In this document: one piece after another, positions 36,601 to 51,800 of the stretch
Numbering within the stretch: position 1 is the first letter of the stretch
Layout: the number at the start of each line of letters is the position of its first letter
Source: Tolypeutes matacus
Lineage: Eukaryota; Chordata; Mammalia; Cingulata; Chlamyphoridae
DNA: 64,000 nt
Assembly (NCBI GenBank): GCA_026826555.1
Contig: JAKSZT010053928.1
Span: 44,155,311-44,219,310 of the forward strand
Direction: 5' to 3'
Program-made: the position numbers and the translations under genes
Notes under the pieces: model-generated
Told to the model about the DNA's origin: nothing
Database searches by the model: none
The model's input: the letters and a program-made list of their open reading frames with translations, nothing else

Positions 36601-39600
36601 TATCTATGCCAATATTCTACTCAAAATATTTATCTATGCCAATGTTCTAAAAGTCCACGATCACCACTCAGTTTTCCTAAGTTGCTTTTTAAAATAAAAA
36701 TATACTTATGGTACTATATTAGAAATATAATAAACGCCTAGAAATTCATTACATTTTAAATATGTTAATACTGAACTCCAAATCCACTTACATATTCTTC
36801 ACTCTCTGTTGGAAGATTATTTTCTGTTGTAGTAGTTCCATCTAATGATTTCTCAGAAGTAGCATCAGGAAATAAGAACTTAGGGAGAAGAAGAAGATCT
36901 TCATGTTTTACACCAAATTTCCTATTTTGTTAATGTTTATAAATCATATAGACATTATTTGACCTTTTCCTGGTTCTGCTGTTACAACAATGGAAATGTT
37001 CCTATTGTGCAGGCCAGCTGATACTACGAGATCTCAAATGTTTTCTAATTCAATTAGAAAGTACACAGAGTTTCAGTGACTAACCAATTTTAGAGAGATT
37101 TTTCATAAGAGAAAATTAACCACTTGTTCTGTGAGGTGAAAAGAAAGCAAAACTGAAATCCCTCCACTGCTATTTCATTCTTATCCAAAGCCACTAGATT
37201 TTTTTTAAGTATTATTATTTTTTTAGGAGATACTGGGGATTGAACCCAAGACCTCAAACATGGGAAGCAGGCACTCAACCACTGAGCTACATCCGCTCCC
37301 CAATGGGAGCTGGTTTTTTTTCCTTTGTTTGTTTTCAGGAGGTACTGGGGATCAAACCCAGGACCTCACATATGGGAAGCAGGAGCTCAACAACTTGATC
37401 TACATCTGCTCCCCTTTAATATTATTAAAAAGGCAAAATTGTAAAAGCAAATTTAAAAACATCCATATATTCATGAGGCTCTGTGGAGTTATAATAGCCA
37501 TAAATCTTCATATACATAAGACTGAAGGAATAATAGTTCAAACTCATAACTTCATTTAATAAAGTATCCTTAGAAAGTGGGAATTAGTATAAACAGTAAT
37601 GACCAGGGCATCTTTTCCACATGGTTACTGTTTATATATGTTAATGTATGTGGGGACAGGATGGGGTGGCAGTGGTGAAAAATTTCTTGTCCTTTATTTG
37701 TATAAAGATTTAATCATTCTAAGTAATTGAAAGTGTTAAATTGGTGCTACTGGTAGAAATTTCTAATGGACATAGATCTGACTAAAAAAAGTCAATGTTT
37801 ATGATACTGAGCTACATAATTTGTCCATTTTTTCCCCACCTTCTTGTTTGCACTTGCTGTGTCTGTTTGTCTTTTTTGTTTCTTTAGAAGGCACCGGGAA
37901 CCGGACCTGAAACCTCCCACAGGGAGGGAGGCGCCTAATCGCTTAAACCATCTCCATTCCCTTATAATTTGAATAAAATCTCTAAGGATACATTCTTAAA
38001 AAGGAACATTATTTACAGAAATTTATTTTTAGTCCTGTCCTCTTACTGCTGTTCCTCCCAATTGTTTTCTGGTACTGCTGACTTGTAATTCCTTTTATTA
38101 TGCATTAATATTACAGAACATGCTCAATAGATTTTTAAAAATTAGACCATCTATTATGAGCCGAGCCCAGTACTAGGCACATTTACAAACATTATCTTAT
38201 TCTCATTTCCATTGTATGAACTAAATATCATTGTCCACATCTTAAAGAAACACAAAGCAAAAATNNNNNNNNNNACAATTATAATAAAAATAGCTCTCAC
38301 TTACCAAAGGCCTTTTATATACCAGACACTGTAATAGGAGGTCTTTTAATCTTTGTGACAATCCCAGGTTTTTATGAGCCTCATTTTACAGATAAGGAAA
38401 CTGAATTTGTACGACTTATTGAAAATCATGCAGTAAGTCAGGATTAAGCCCTGTTGTGTGCAGTTCCAAGGCTGGGCCCTTTCTACCATGCTATACCTAA
38501 AAGAAACCCTAAACCTCTATTTCTAGCCTCTTCTAGTTCTCACCATAAAGCCTTCTCTATATTGTTGTCAAAGGAAGCTTTCAAAAATAAAGTCCAGGAA
38601 GTAAATGTGGCTCAAGCGGTTGAGCACCTTCTTCCCACATGGGAGGTACAGGGTTCAATCCCCGTTGCCTCCTAAAAAGCAAAAAAAAAAAAAAACAAAA
38701 ACAAGCAAACAAATGAAAATTCACTCAGGGAAGCTAATGTGCTCAGTGGTTGAGCACTGGTTTCCCACAAACAAGGTCCTGGGCTCAATTCCCAGTGAAA
38801 GAAAAGGAAAAGGAAAGTCAAGTGCTTCAGCATGTCATTTGCTACCTCTTCGGTCTCATCCCTGGCCACTCCCGGGGAAAAACCTGACAATATACAGAAG
38901 TGTTCAATACGCACTCTCAAGCCTCTGCTATTCATCTGCTTCTAAAGCCTTCTCTTCAAGACTCATCTCAGGCCTTCCCTGATCCCTACTGCCCAGACAG
39001 AGACAGATGCATCCTCTGCTGTATTCTCACAGCCGTTCTGCTGGACTTTTTACATGCTATTTAGTACTATAACTCCTGGTTTATTTTCCTTTTTCCTACT
39101 ACACTAGCAACACTGAGTGTGGAGACTTTCTGTTTTACTCATTTTGTATTCCCAATCTAGTCTCTGCCACTTAGAAAGGTCTTAATATACAATGAGTACA
39201 TGATTATGCATATAAATATATAAAGATAATCATAAAAATGCTGTTCAACAATACCAACTGTTTCTAATGCTTTATGATATTGTTCTAATATTTTATATTG
39301 CTTAGCTCTGCTTAGATGTTTTAACAAACATATCTAATGGCTTATTAATTGCATAATAATAGGACCTATGGGAATTTTATGGAGCAATGATCCTTTAATA
39401 AGATAGAAGGAGATGTTTAATATTTATGAGCTAAAACAAATTGAAATTATATAAAAAATAAACGAATAAATAAATAAAGATACATTTACTTACCAAGAGA
39501 ATAGTATTGAGGACATCATTATTCAGTGGTGACTCTTCTGCACCTCTGTGTTTCCTTATTTTCTTCTTCGCAGTGTGTACCATATTTGAAACTGATAACT

Positions 39601-42600
39601 TATGAATTGGAACTGGTGCTGGCTCTGTCAACTTTGACAAAGCATGAGTTATATCAGCAATTTCTATAAAAAGAACAGAATACAAACAAATTATCTCACC
39701 TACCTTAGCAAGTTGAAGTGATGAGTAAATCGAAGATTGTATAGAATATTTTACTCATTCTTTCCACAAGAATAACATGGTCGCAGAATTATAAAATTTT
39801 AATACACATGTTCAGCTTTACATGCAAGCATGGCTGACAAAGGTTTCACACAAATTATTTCTCCTCAGGGGACTTCAAAGCTAGACCTCTAAAACTCTCC
39901 TTTTCAAAACATCCTACAGTTTTGCTGGAAAGAGCTTATAAAATGCACTCAATGTCTTAAACTCAAGCTGCAGCCTGGAGAGAAATGGTAACTGTTTAGT
40001 CCATCAAAACTAGCTTCTCCAACTTAAATTAAAATTAGAAATTGGATGAAACGTTGCTGGGAAAAGGTGCCAAATGATAGGGTTAGACAGTTGAATATGA
40101 CCTTAAACAACAACAAAAAAGTAGGTTACCTCTTCCTTCTTCCTCAAATGTAGATCGTCCAAGAATCTCATCAGTTGACTCCTTTCGACGGCAAACTTTA
40201 AAAAATTCACTTACAAAATCACCTACACAGAAAGAAGTTACTCATTTATGACACTTACTGAAAGAAATCAGTCCTATAAATAAAAATACATGTCTCTTCA
40301 CAAAAGCTATTAACCACTGAGTTTTTTACACCTGAAAAGCCAAAAATCAGTCCTATTTTAAAGGTAGCTTTGGTCTTCCCTTCTCTTTTCTCCATAACCT
40401 AGGATATTAAATTTTTTTTCCTTAGAAATCCCTCTAGAATGAAAGGAAAAAATAATTGTACATAACATCAAGACTTACTATGTGCCTCAATGAGACAAGT
40501 AGTATCTATTAATCATGAAGTTCTGTAACAAGAATATTACTATATGTATGTGGTATTATTATTTTCCCAACTGTCACCCTACTAGAATTCTGAACCCATT
40601 AAATATATATATATATACACACATATAAAAGAAATTCTAAAGATGTTTTTCTAGAGGATTAAAAAATCATACAGGTTGAAGGTATATCAGCTTCAGCTGC
40701 ATATTAACGGTACACTTTGTGTCATTATTACAAGGGGGTAAAGGATTTGATATCTTCCAAATAAGCTGCAATGAGATTTGTTTGCACAAAGAAATTATAG
40801 CTTAACAAGAACCATCAGTACTAAAATCATTGATTAATATAATATACTGAGTGGATCTAAGCTTTAAAATTCATCAACTAGTTCTAAATACACATTGAAC
40901 ATTTTCTGGATTTGTTCAGAAAAGCAGGGAAGTTCTACAATCTAGTCAAATAATTTAGTCAAAGAGGTAGGGTAAGAACATGGAATAATTTTAAATTACA
41001 CCACTTTTAATTCTAAAGCCCTCTACCATTATCGTAGAAGTCAATAGATGATGAATAATAAGGAATTAGGAAAAAAATTAGTAGTAAATAAATTCAATAA
41101 TTTGATGACTAAACCAACAAAAACCACTTATTAAGCATTCACTATGAGACTGACACTCTGTTAATGTTTTACACACATACACACACATATCATTTGATCC
41201 TCAAAACAAACCTGTGAGGTATATACTATTATCTATCTAATTTTACTGAGATGGACAATGAGGTATGAAGAGAATAATTATCTTTTCCCAAACTGGTAGA
41301 TTTAGGATTTGAACCAAGGTCTATAACCTCCAAAGCTATTGATCTCAACACTATAACTTCTCCCTTAAAACCCAGACAAATTCACCAACGGCAGGAATTT
41401 TACCTTTTAACATCTGTGTGTTCACTAACATATACTTAGTACAAATGGCAACTGCTAATTAGCGTATGATGAATGATAGAGAGCTCAGGAAAATAATGCT
41501 TAATAGAAATTCATTTTTACTATCATCAGAAAATATTTAGTAACTCAATCAGTTGAATGGTACCAGGTGATGTGGAGTGAAGGTGACATAGATGTACACA
41601 AGAAACAGAGAAAATATTTTCACATATACTAAAGATAAGGAGGGAAAAGATGGAAAGCACATTAAGCAGATGGGTTTTAAGGTTTCATAAAAGAGATACA
41701 CTGATAAAAATGGGAAGAGAAAGACAATTCCTGACATGAGATAAAAAAATACCATCTGAATAGCAGCTGTGTTATTTCACTTGATTCTTCAAATAACCCT
41801 GTGAGATTACAAGATTATTTACACCCCTTTTCTCATATCAGGAAATAGGCTTGCAGAGATCATACAAATCTACAGAGGCGCTCTTGTGCAGATTGTCAAA
41901 ATCAGTGCTACAGGTCCAGTGGGAAAACAAAAGGCAAATAAGCCTCCACTAACTGAAATGGAAGATGCAGATACGCCACAGGAGGAAGGAAAGAAAATAA
42001 CATTAAAACATCAGAAGAGTAAAACTCAGGTAATGGGAAAATACTAGAGAATTCTGAGGTTTAGAATTCTTTAGGTTAAAACCTGCTAGTGCAATTCAAG
42101 AGTAACTAGGAGTCACTGCTGTTGGCAATGATTTAAAAAAAAAAAAAAAAAAAAAAAAGCAAAAGGTATAAATTGTATTAACCAAGGAGGTCACAATATG
42201 AAAAAAAATATCTTTTTATATAGGTAAAATACAGTACAAAGAATGTATACTGGGGTAATCTAAGCACCTCTTAAAATATATGTATATATATATATATAAA
42301 TAACATTTTTGTAAGCAAATACACATATATGCACATATATTTATATATCATTTTGCAAATGTTTGTATGTATTGTGAGAATTTTGATTTTTACCCATAAT
42401 AAAAAAAAAAAGAGAGAAAAAAAAAAAAAAAGAATGTATATTGGGAAGCAGATGTGGCTCAGGTGACTGGGCTCCCGCCTACCACATGGGAGGTCAGTGG
42501 TTCAGATCCCAGTGCCTCCTAAAGAAGAGAGCGAGCTGACGCGATGGGCAGGTGCGGTAAGCTGGAGCAACAAGATGATGCAACAAGAGATATGGGGAGG

Positions 42601-42775
42601 AAAAAACATGAAAGGAGACATAACAAAGCAGGGAGCAGAGGTGGCTCAGGAAAATTACGCACCTCCCTCCCACATCAGAGGTCCCGGGTTCAGTTCCCAG
42701 TGCCTCCTAAAGAGAGAAGGAAGACCAACAGATACAACAAGTGAAAAACAACAAGGGGGTGGGGAGAAATAAAAT

Positions 42776-42810
<35 letters not shown>

Positions 42811-45800
42811 GCATATTCATGGTAGCACAACACTGTGAATATAATTAACAGCACTGAATTATATATGTGAATGTGGTTAAAAGGGGAAATTTTACCTTGT
42901 GTATATGTTACCACAGTAAAAATTTTAAAAAAACAACATAGAACTACACAACACACAGAACCCTACTGAAAGTGATGCACTGAAGTTAATAGTACAATTA
43001 CAGAAATGTTCTTTTATGAATTGTAACAAATGTACTACACTAATGCAAGGTATTAATAACAAAGTGGTATATGAGAACTCTATTTTATGCATGGTTTTTC
43101 TATAAACCTACAACTTATCTAATAAAAAATTTTTAAAAGAAGAAGAAAAAAGAAATGTTCCTGATTTGGAAGATAGGCAGATTGGTGGTATTTCTGGAAA
43201 GGAACCTGTAATATATCTTACCTAGCAAACACTGAGGATTATCAGCTTTTCGAACTCTAACAGACCAATGGGGAGCTTGAACAGGATCCAAATCACTAAA
43301 ATGCAAAACAATCAACACAAGACCTAATTATGACAATTTGCAAGATTCATGGACTTTTTTCAAAAAATAAAATCTCTTACATTTTTTAGACAAAAAAGCA
43401 TAAAAGCGAAAACCAAAATCAAAACAAATGTTCAAAAAACATATATAAAAATGAATTTTTAAGAGGTAAGGTATACTGATAACAATGAGAATTACATATT
43501 AAGAATAAAAAAGGAATGAGAGATAAGGAAGTATGCTTGATCATCTTAAACAATCTGTTAGATCATTATTAATCAAAAAATCGACTACAAAAATTTGCAC
43601 AAGATCCTAAGTGTCCTACTTTGTCAATTAAATAGATTATAGCATACTTACTGGAATAAAATTCAGCCATTTTAAAAATGACACATCTACATTTATTGAC
43701 ATAAAAGATAAAAATAATATATTAAATGAATAAAGCAAATTAATATATAGTTTAAATTTTTAAAAGCTATACCCTAAAGAGTTAACTCCTATTTTAAGTG
43801 ACAGGATTATAGATAGTCTTTACTTTCTATTTAACCTCTTGAAATTACCTGATTAAGTACTCATGTTATTTATTATGATCAGCAAATACAACAAATTTAC
43901 TTAACGTACGAAAAGAAAAAGTATTCTATTTCTCTCTGTTTGGCTTCAAGTATAAGAAGGTATGACTTCCTCTTTCTTCACTTTGCTCCTGGATAATTCT
44001 TGCTACAATTTTCAAATTGCTGACATTGCATAAGAATGTATGAATGAATGTTTTATTATTTATACATTATGTTTTATTCTTTATGATAAAATACTATTGA
44101 AAATATTCTACTGACCTTCTTATTTTTAGAAGTACTTCATGAAATGCTTCTTAACAGCTCAGAAATGTTCAAGAGAATTTTGCACTGAATCCCAAACTTA
44201 GAGGCATCTTTTTTTGCTAAAACTAAGTAAAATTCAAATTGCTCATTATCTCTGACCTAAGGGGGTTATTCCCCAAAGTCAGTAGCCTAAAACACATCTC
44301 TATTACATATTAAACTGTCTAAAAGAATGATCTTTAAAAATAGAAAACTCAACCTTTTCAGAAACTGATGTTAAAAAAAGGAAAACTGCTAAGCTATTTA
44401 GCAGTTAATTTATTCTAATGAAGTTTCTGAATCTCACTGTACTACCTTTAACATACTTACGAATAAACATCATTATCCACAATGATCCCTTCTGTCAGGT
44501 GAGGCCATGTAGTTGCTAAATGGAGTTCACTAAAATAAACAAAACAAAAAATATATCCAAGAGCTTTTAAACTGTATATACTGTCTCTGATTCAGCAATT
44601 CTACTTCTAGAAATTTATCCTAAGTAAATAACTAGTGATGTACATACAAGTATGTTAAAACTAGTATTTATAATATAATAAAACTGAAGACAACTGGTTT
44701 AGCAAAATGGTAATACATCCATATGAAGTTCACATTTTGCAAACATTAAAAAATCATGTAATCCATAATACGCAAAAAGCAGAAATAACCCAAATGTCAA
44801 TCAGCTGATGAATGGATAACCAAATGTGCTATATACAATGGAATACTATTCAGTCATAATTTGGAATGAAGTTTTGTTCTGATATGTGCTACAATATGGA
44901 TATACCTTGACAACATTATGCATATGCTAAATGAAATAAGTTAGACAAAAAAGGGAAAATGTTATATTATAATTCCACTTATGTGAAATATCTAGAATAA
45001 TCAAATTCACAGAGATAGACAGTAGATGAGAAGTTACTAGGGGCTGGAAAGAGGAAAAGGAAGGTACTGCTTAATGGATACAGAGTTCCTGTTCTGAGTG
45101 ATAAAAAAGTTTTGGTAATGGTAGGTGGTGATGGTAGCACAACACTGCAAATATAATTAATGCCATTGAACTGTACACTTAAAAATGGTTACAATGTTTT
45201 TTTTGTTTGTTTGTTTTTTTAAGAAGGTACCCGAGATTGAACCCAGGACCTTGCAAATGGGAAGCAGGCTCTTAACCACTTGAGTTACATCCGCTCCCCT
45301 ACAATGGCAAATTTTATGGCACATATATGTTACTATAAAAATTTAATTTATAAAGAAGGAATGAAGTACTAAGCCTCTAACGAGCATCCCTGCTCTAATC
45401 ATTGCCTAAACACTTCACACATGTCACAAGTTGTTGCTGGAGGATTTAAGTGTGTCCTATGTGACTCCAGCGGGAAAGGACCCTTGGAACTGTGTGCCTG
45501 GTTTCCTTGAGTTTAAAATATTCACAAATAAAAAGAAACTAAGAGAATTCATAAAAAAGAATCTGGCTTTGCAGGAAAAATTAAAGGAAGCCTTAGAGCC
45601 CAAAAGAAAGACAGGAGAGAGGCTTGAAAGAGAATGCAGAAGGGAAAACTATCTGAAAAGATAACCAAAAGGGTAAAAAGAGGAAAATCAGATCTGACAT
45701 ATGAGAGACAAAGAATAAAAAAATGGTAGTAAATAATGAATTTAAAATAATATCATTGAATGTGAATGGATTAAACTCCCCAGTCAAAAGATATAGATTG

Positions 45801-48800
45801 ATTTAAAAAAAACATGAGCCATCCATATGATGTCTACGAAAGACTCATCTGAGATCCAGGGATACATACCAGCTAAAAGTGAAAGGTTGGAAAAAGATAC
45901 TCTAAGCAAACAGTAACCAAAAAAGAGCAGGGGTAGCTATACTAATAATGGACAAAACATTGTAAATACAAAAGTTATAAGAGATGCAGAAAGTCATTAT
46001 ATATTAATAAAAGGGACAATCCACCAGGAAGAAGTAACAGTCATAAATATCAATGCACCTAACCAGGGTGCCCCAAAATACATGAGGCAAACTCTGGCAA
46101 AACTGAAGGGAGAAAGAGACATCTCTACAATAATAGTTGGAGACTTCAACACAGCACTCACATCATTAGAACTAGACAGAAAATCAAAAAGGAAACAGAG
46201 AACCTGAACAATATGATAAGCTAGACCTAGACCTAACAAACATATACAGAACAATGCATCCCAAATCAGCAGGTTATACATTCGTCTCAAGTATTCATGG
46301 ATCTTTCTTCAGGATAGACTGCATGTTGCGTCACAAAGCAGGTATCAATAAATATAGAGACTGAAATTATTCAAAGCACCTTCTTAGATCATAATGGAAT
46401 GAAGCTGGAAACCAAAAATAGAAGGTAAAGGGGAAAAATAAAAAATGTGTGGAGGTTAAACAACACACTCCTAGACAATCAGTCCATCAAAGAAGAGATT
46501 CTAAGAGGAATTAGTAAATATCTCGAGATGAATGAAAATGAGAACATAACCTATCAAAACTTATAGGATACAGCAAAGTCAGTGCTGAGAGGGAAAATTA
46601 TACCCTAAACACCTCTATTAAAAAAGAAAGAGCTAAAATCAAACACCTAACTGAAAACCTAGAGGAACTACAAAAGAACAGCAAACCAATTCCAAAGCAA
46701 GCAGAAGGCAAGAAATAAAGATTAGAGCATAAATAAATAAAATTGAGAACAAAAAAATGATATATCATGTCACATCTACTAGAATGGCCACTATTAAAAA
46801 GAGAAAACTACAAGTGTTGGAGAGGATATGGAGAGACAGGAACACTTATTTACTGTTGGTGGGAATGTAGACAGTACAGGCACTGTGGATGAATGTTTGG
46901 CAGATCCTAAGCAAGTTGAATACAGATTTACCATGTGACTCGGCAACAGCACTACTAGGTATATACCCAGAAGAACTAAGAGCAGTGACACCAACAGACA
47001 CCTGCACACTAATGTTCATAGCAGCATTATTCAAAATTGCCAAAAAATGGAAACAACCCAGGTGTCCATTAACCAACAAATGGATAGAAAAAATGTGGTA
47101 TATACATATGAGAGAATATTATGCAGCTGTAAGAGGAATGAAGTTGTGAAGCATATGACAACATGGATGAACCTGGAAGGCATTATGTTAAGTGAAGCAA
47201 GCCAGACACAAAAGGACAAATACTGTATGGCTGCACTATTATGAATTAAATATACAGTATAAATTCATGGAGTTAATAACTAGAATATAGGTCACCAGAA
47301 AATAGAAGTTTGAGAATGGAAAGTTGAGGGTTAATCTGTGCAGAATTGGTAAAAAGGTTGTTCATAAATCTTTGAAAATGAATAGCAGCGGTGAAAGCAC
47401 ATCATAGTGTTTTTAACTAGAAGTACTAATAAAGGGAAAGTCTAAGGTCATATATATTACTTAGAAAGAAAACTAAAAATTTTTAACATGGGGCTGTATA
47501 GCATAGGAAAACCTCATGTGAAATATGAGTATGCCTATAAGACTTTTTTCTTTGAAACTGAACTAATGTACGTTAATGTTACAAGATGTTACTATCAGGA
47601 AAAAAACAAATCAAAGCAAAACATGGACAGTACATGTCCACTATACATGGACAGTAGTGTATAGTAACATACACTACTGTATATTACTATAATAGAGTAA
47701 TATATTAATAAACTCATTTCCATTAAGGGTTTTAAAAAAAAAAAAGAAATACACTAAGTGAAAGAAACTAGACAAAAGGTGCTATACACTGTATGACTCC
47801 ATCTATACAAAATATAAATACAAATAATTAGAAAGACACAGAATAGCAGCTATGTATGGCAGGGAAGGAATAGAGAGATTGAGAGGTCATTTTTAATTTT
47901 TTTGTTTAGTTATTATTACTGGAACAATGAAAATGCTCTAATAATGATTAAAGTAATGAATGCACAACTATGTGCTTATACCAAATACCACTGACAGTAC
48001 ACTTTAGATAGATCACATGCTTTATCAATATGTACCAATAAAATTGATTAAAAAAAAACAAAAAAATCTATGCTACTGAATAATTCTAGGAATTAGGCTC
48101 AGATTCAGTTCCAAAATTTCCATAACCATGTCCTCTCCTAGCCCTCTAACCATAGGACAATTTCTTTAGGGAAAGAACAAACTCTGAAGAAAACCTCGAC
48201 TTCCTTTTCAACTGTCAAAGATTTCTTGTCAAAATGCATAGTGCTCACAATTGTCGATCAACATTTGACTTAAATTGTCTAACATATGCACATCACCAAC
48301 TTATTTTTGCATTCTTCAATTCTAATTTGTTTCTCAGCTAACTCACCATAACTTATAAATTAAGAAAAAATATTTAAGAACCAATTCCTTCAAATTTGTA
48401 CTCCCAGGTCAATTTTATTCTGTCCCACTAAATTTTCTCTAAGGAAAATCCAAATGAAAGAAACAATTGGAGAGCCACAAATAAATCTGTAAGCTTCTCA
48501 ATCCATTCCCTACCCCTGCTCACTACCTTCTAGCTATGCTGGCCTTCTTTTGCTTTCCTCCAGGAAACATGCCAAGCTGTTTCTTGCAAGCATCTTTCCT
48601 GCAAGAGGGCTCTTTGCACGGGCTTTCACCTGGAATGGTACTTCCCTTGCTCTTTTCCTAACTCCTGCCCTAATTAAGATGTAAACCCTATACTTTTCCT
48701 TCAAATTGTACCACAATTTGTAATTATACGTGTATTTTTTTTTTCCCCTAGACATGTTTTTTTAAAGTAATTATTTTAGTGTCTATTTCCTTCAACTAGG

Positions 48801-51800
48801 CTGTAAATGCTAAGGCAGCAACTGTTTTATCCACTTCTGTATCTTTCCCATTTAGCACAGTGTTTTTCACATATAATAATAATTATCAATTATGAAAGAT
48901 ACTATTTTATTATCTCTCTTGAATGATTTCTTTCTTTTTTTTTTTTTTTTTTTTTTTAAGGTACCAGGCCCGGGATTGAACCCAGGACCTTGTACGTAGG
49001 AAGCCAGTACTCAACCACTGAGTCACATCAGCTTCTCTGAGTTTGTTTTTTCATTTGTTTGTTCATTGCCTTTTGTTTTTAAAATGCATGGGAAAAAACT
49101 AAAAAAGAAAACCAAAAAAAAAAAAAAAAAGAAAAGAAAACGCACTAGGAACCAAATCCAGGACCTTGCATGTGGGAAGCAGGGCTCAACCGTCTGAGCC
49201 ACACCTGCTCCCCACTCTTGATTTTAACTTAAACTATTATTACTTCTACTTACACATGAGAGTGCTAATGTATGTATGTGTGTGAATATCTATTTAAATC
49301 AACCAAATAGCTTAGCTAACCAAGTGGAATGAGGTAATTTCTAGATCTGTATTGTTTACATTTTCCAAATATTTTGCTCTCCAGCATTAAATTTTCCAGG
49401 TCCTACATTTTCTTGTAGAACCACTTTTAAAAATTAGAGTAGCTCTTCTATAAAAGCTATTAGATGACTTAAGAGGTCACTACTTATCTCTTGCATAATT
49501 CTTAATTTGTACCTTTTTTTAAACTGGTCAGGCAAAATGAAGGTAATTGTTAATTCTGGGATAATGAATAAATGAATGCTTGTTATATTCTTTATGCTTT
49601 TGAATATTTACATTTATTTACATGTCCCCCCCAAAAAATTCACCAAGAATCACTTTTGTAATGAACAATCAATAAATGGTATTATAAACATTTTATGTAT
49701 TATTTTAAAACCTTTTATTTCTTAAATTACAGAGAAAAAGACCTACAAATTATTAGTGTTAGCTCTTCACTTCTAGTCCTACATTCATCCCAACAGCCTA
49801 CAGTATTATAAAACATAGTAAAAGCAGTGTCAATATACATTTTTAAAGTAAAATAATCCCATAACTCAAATAAGACTGAAATTCTCACCTAATAGGATCT
49901 TCACAGGCACCAAATGGTAACTTGCCAAATTCCAGGCCTCCAACTTCTCCTCCTACAAGGGCATCTATATCTAAACAAAAGAAATATTTTTTCCATTATT
50001 TGGCAAAAAAAAAAAGAGAGAGAGAGAGAGAAATAAGAATTTAATCTATTTATGATCAGGATTCTTAAAAAACGGTCCATGAGCTTAAACTGAAATTCAA
50101 AAAGACATTATTCTTGTAGGGATGTGTTGGTGTGATATATTTATTAAATAACACACAGTATAGTGTGGATTTTGCCACCTGACTGGCAAAGGGGTCCGTG
50201 GAACAAAAAGGGTTAAAAACTCCTGATTTAGGGAAAATCCTTTGGGACATTATAGCTTTAAAAGGGCCTATAACACATACAGCACATATAGCAAGTTAGA
50301 GACCAATCAGGAACTAAAGACTTCCTCTGAGAACATCATAGTAAAAAGGTCATACTTACCTATTTATCCAGGATTTCATTCAAACCATGCAGTCTAAATT
50401 TTTATCCCTTTAAAATATTCCTTAAATATTACTCAAGAGAGTATTACTTCTGGAAACTTGCTTTCATTTTCTAAGAATATGATTAATATCATCGAAAAGA
50501 ACATTTTATCACCAACCCTATCAGTTTTGCTGTCAATAATCTGTGAATAGCAATTTTCCCATCAATAAAATTATATGTTGGTTGAGAATATAAGGAAATA
50601 TTTAAAGTTCGGAAAAGTATCTCCTTTCCATTATGAATGTCAGATTAGAGGGAAATTTAGAGAGTAAATCATCCCTCTTGGTTCCATTCCTCCTAAAGAA
50701 GTTATAAATACTTCTAGAAGACATGAGAAGATAATTCTCTTTGTTTTTTTTGTTTGTTTGTTTGTTTGTTTGTTTTTTTTACCGGGAGGTACCGGGGATC
50801 AAACCCCGGTCTCTCCATATGGTAGACGGACGCTGAACCTCTTGAGCCACAACCGTTTCCCATTTTTTTTTTTTTTTTTTTTTACCGGGAGGTCCCGGGG
50901 ATCGAACCCGGGTCCCTCCATATGGGAGACGGATGCCCAACCAGTTGAGCTACATCCAACCCCAGATAATTCTCTTTGAAATAATATAAATGGTTGTTTG
51001 TAGTTATTCACACTATGCTGTGAATTAAAGTCTATTGTTGAGTTATGAACACTCCCCAGATGTGATAAAATCATTTTTGACAATTATCTACAAATTATTA
51101 AAATTAGTCATTTAATATGGCTCAATGACTTTGATTCAATTTTTTCAAGTCAATTCATTCCATTTTTCCAACTATAGAATGATTCCAATAATAAAGACTA
51201 CAATGACTAGCTTTATTATTAAAATATACATTTTTTAAGAGAGTCAAAATTTATAATAAGCCAATTTTGGGAAATTGGTAAGTAAAAAGTTATTACTAAA
51301 ATATAATTGTAGAAAGGCTTCCACTAAATTAAAAGTTGAAACGTAACACTGTAGAATAAAAAGAACGTGGGATTTGGAGCCAGAACATGGTTTGAATTCA
51401 AATATTCCCACCTGGTGACAATGTGACCTTGGACCAGTTAGGTACTCTATAAAAGCAAGATAATACCAGCCTCAAAAGTAAAGGAAAATTAAATGAAATT
51501 ATATGTAAAAATGCTAAGCACATTATCTGGCCCATATTACATCTTCAGTCTCTTTCTCTCATAAGAAAACAATGTTAAGAACTTATATGGCCCTCAATCC
51601 ACTAAGAGAGAAGGATTAGTATTTTAATACCCATTTTTAAAAATGGGCAATAGAACACTGACAAAGTCCTTAAGGGCAATCAGAATTGTAATGCTAAGAT
51701 TCTAGCTCCTGAGCTACTTCTTAGATCAACCTACCATACAACCTTGGGAAATCTTTATAATTGCTCAGCAACACAGTAGCCTTGGAAGAAAATAAAAGGA

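Larger units (their letters stand above)
40223..43221 (-). other. intron between exons 11 and 12
   Basis: 3 kb. 40223-41090 shows only a TA/CA microsatellite (about 40602-40628). Then come MIRs (41095-41350, 41770-41880), an L1-like 3' end (42256-42428), a DAS dimer (42442-42808) and an L1 3'UTR (42815-43135). Confidence 0.5.

Noticed and set aside
45700..46300. Possible active L1 endonuclease gene
   Set aside because: The motif words are present but every frame is broken and the reverse-transcriptase core is missing downstream.
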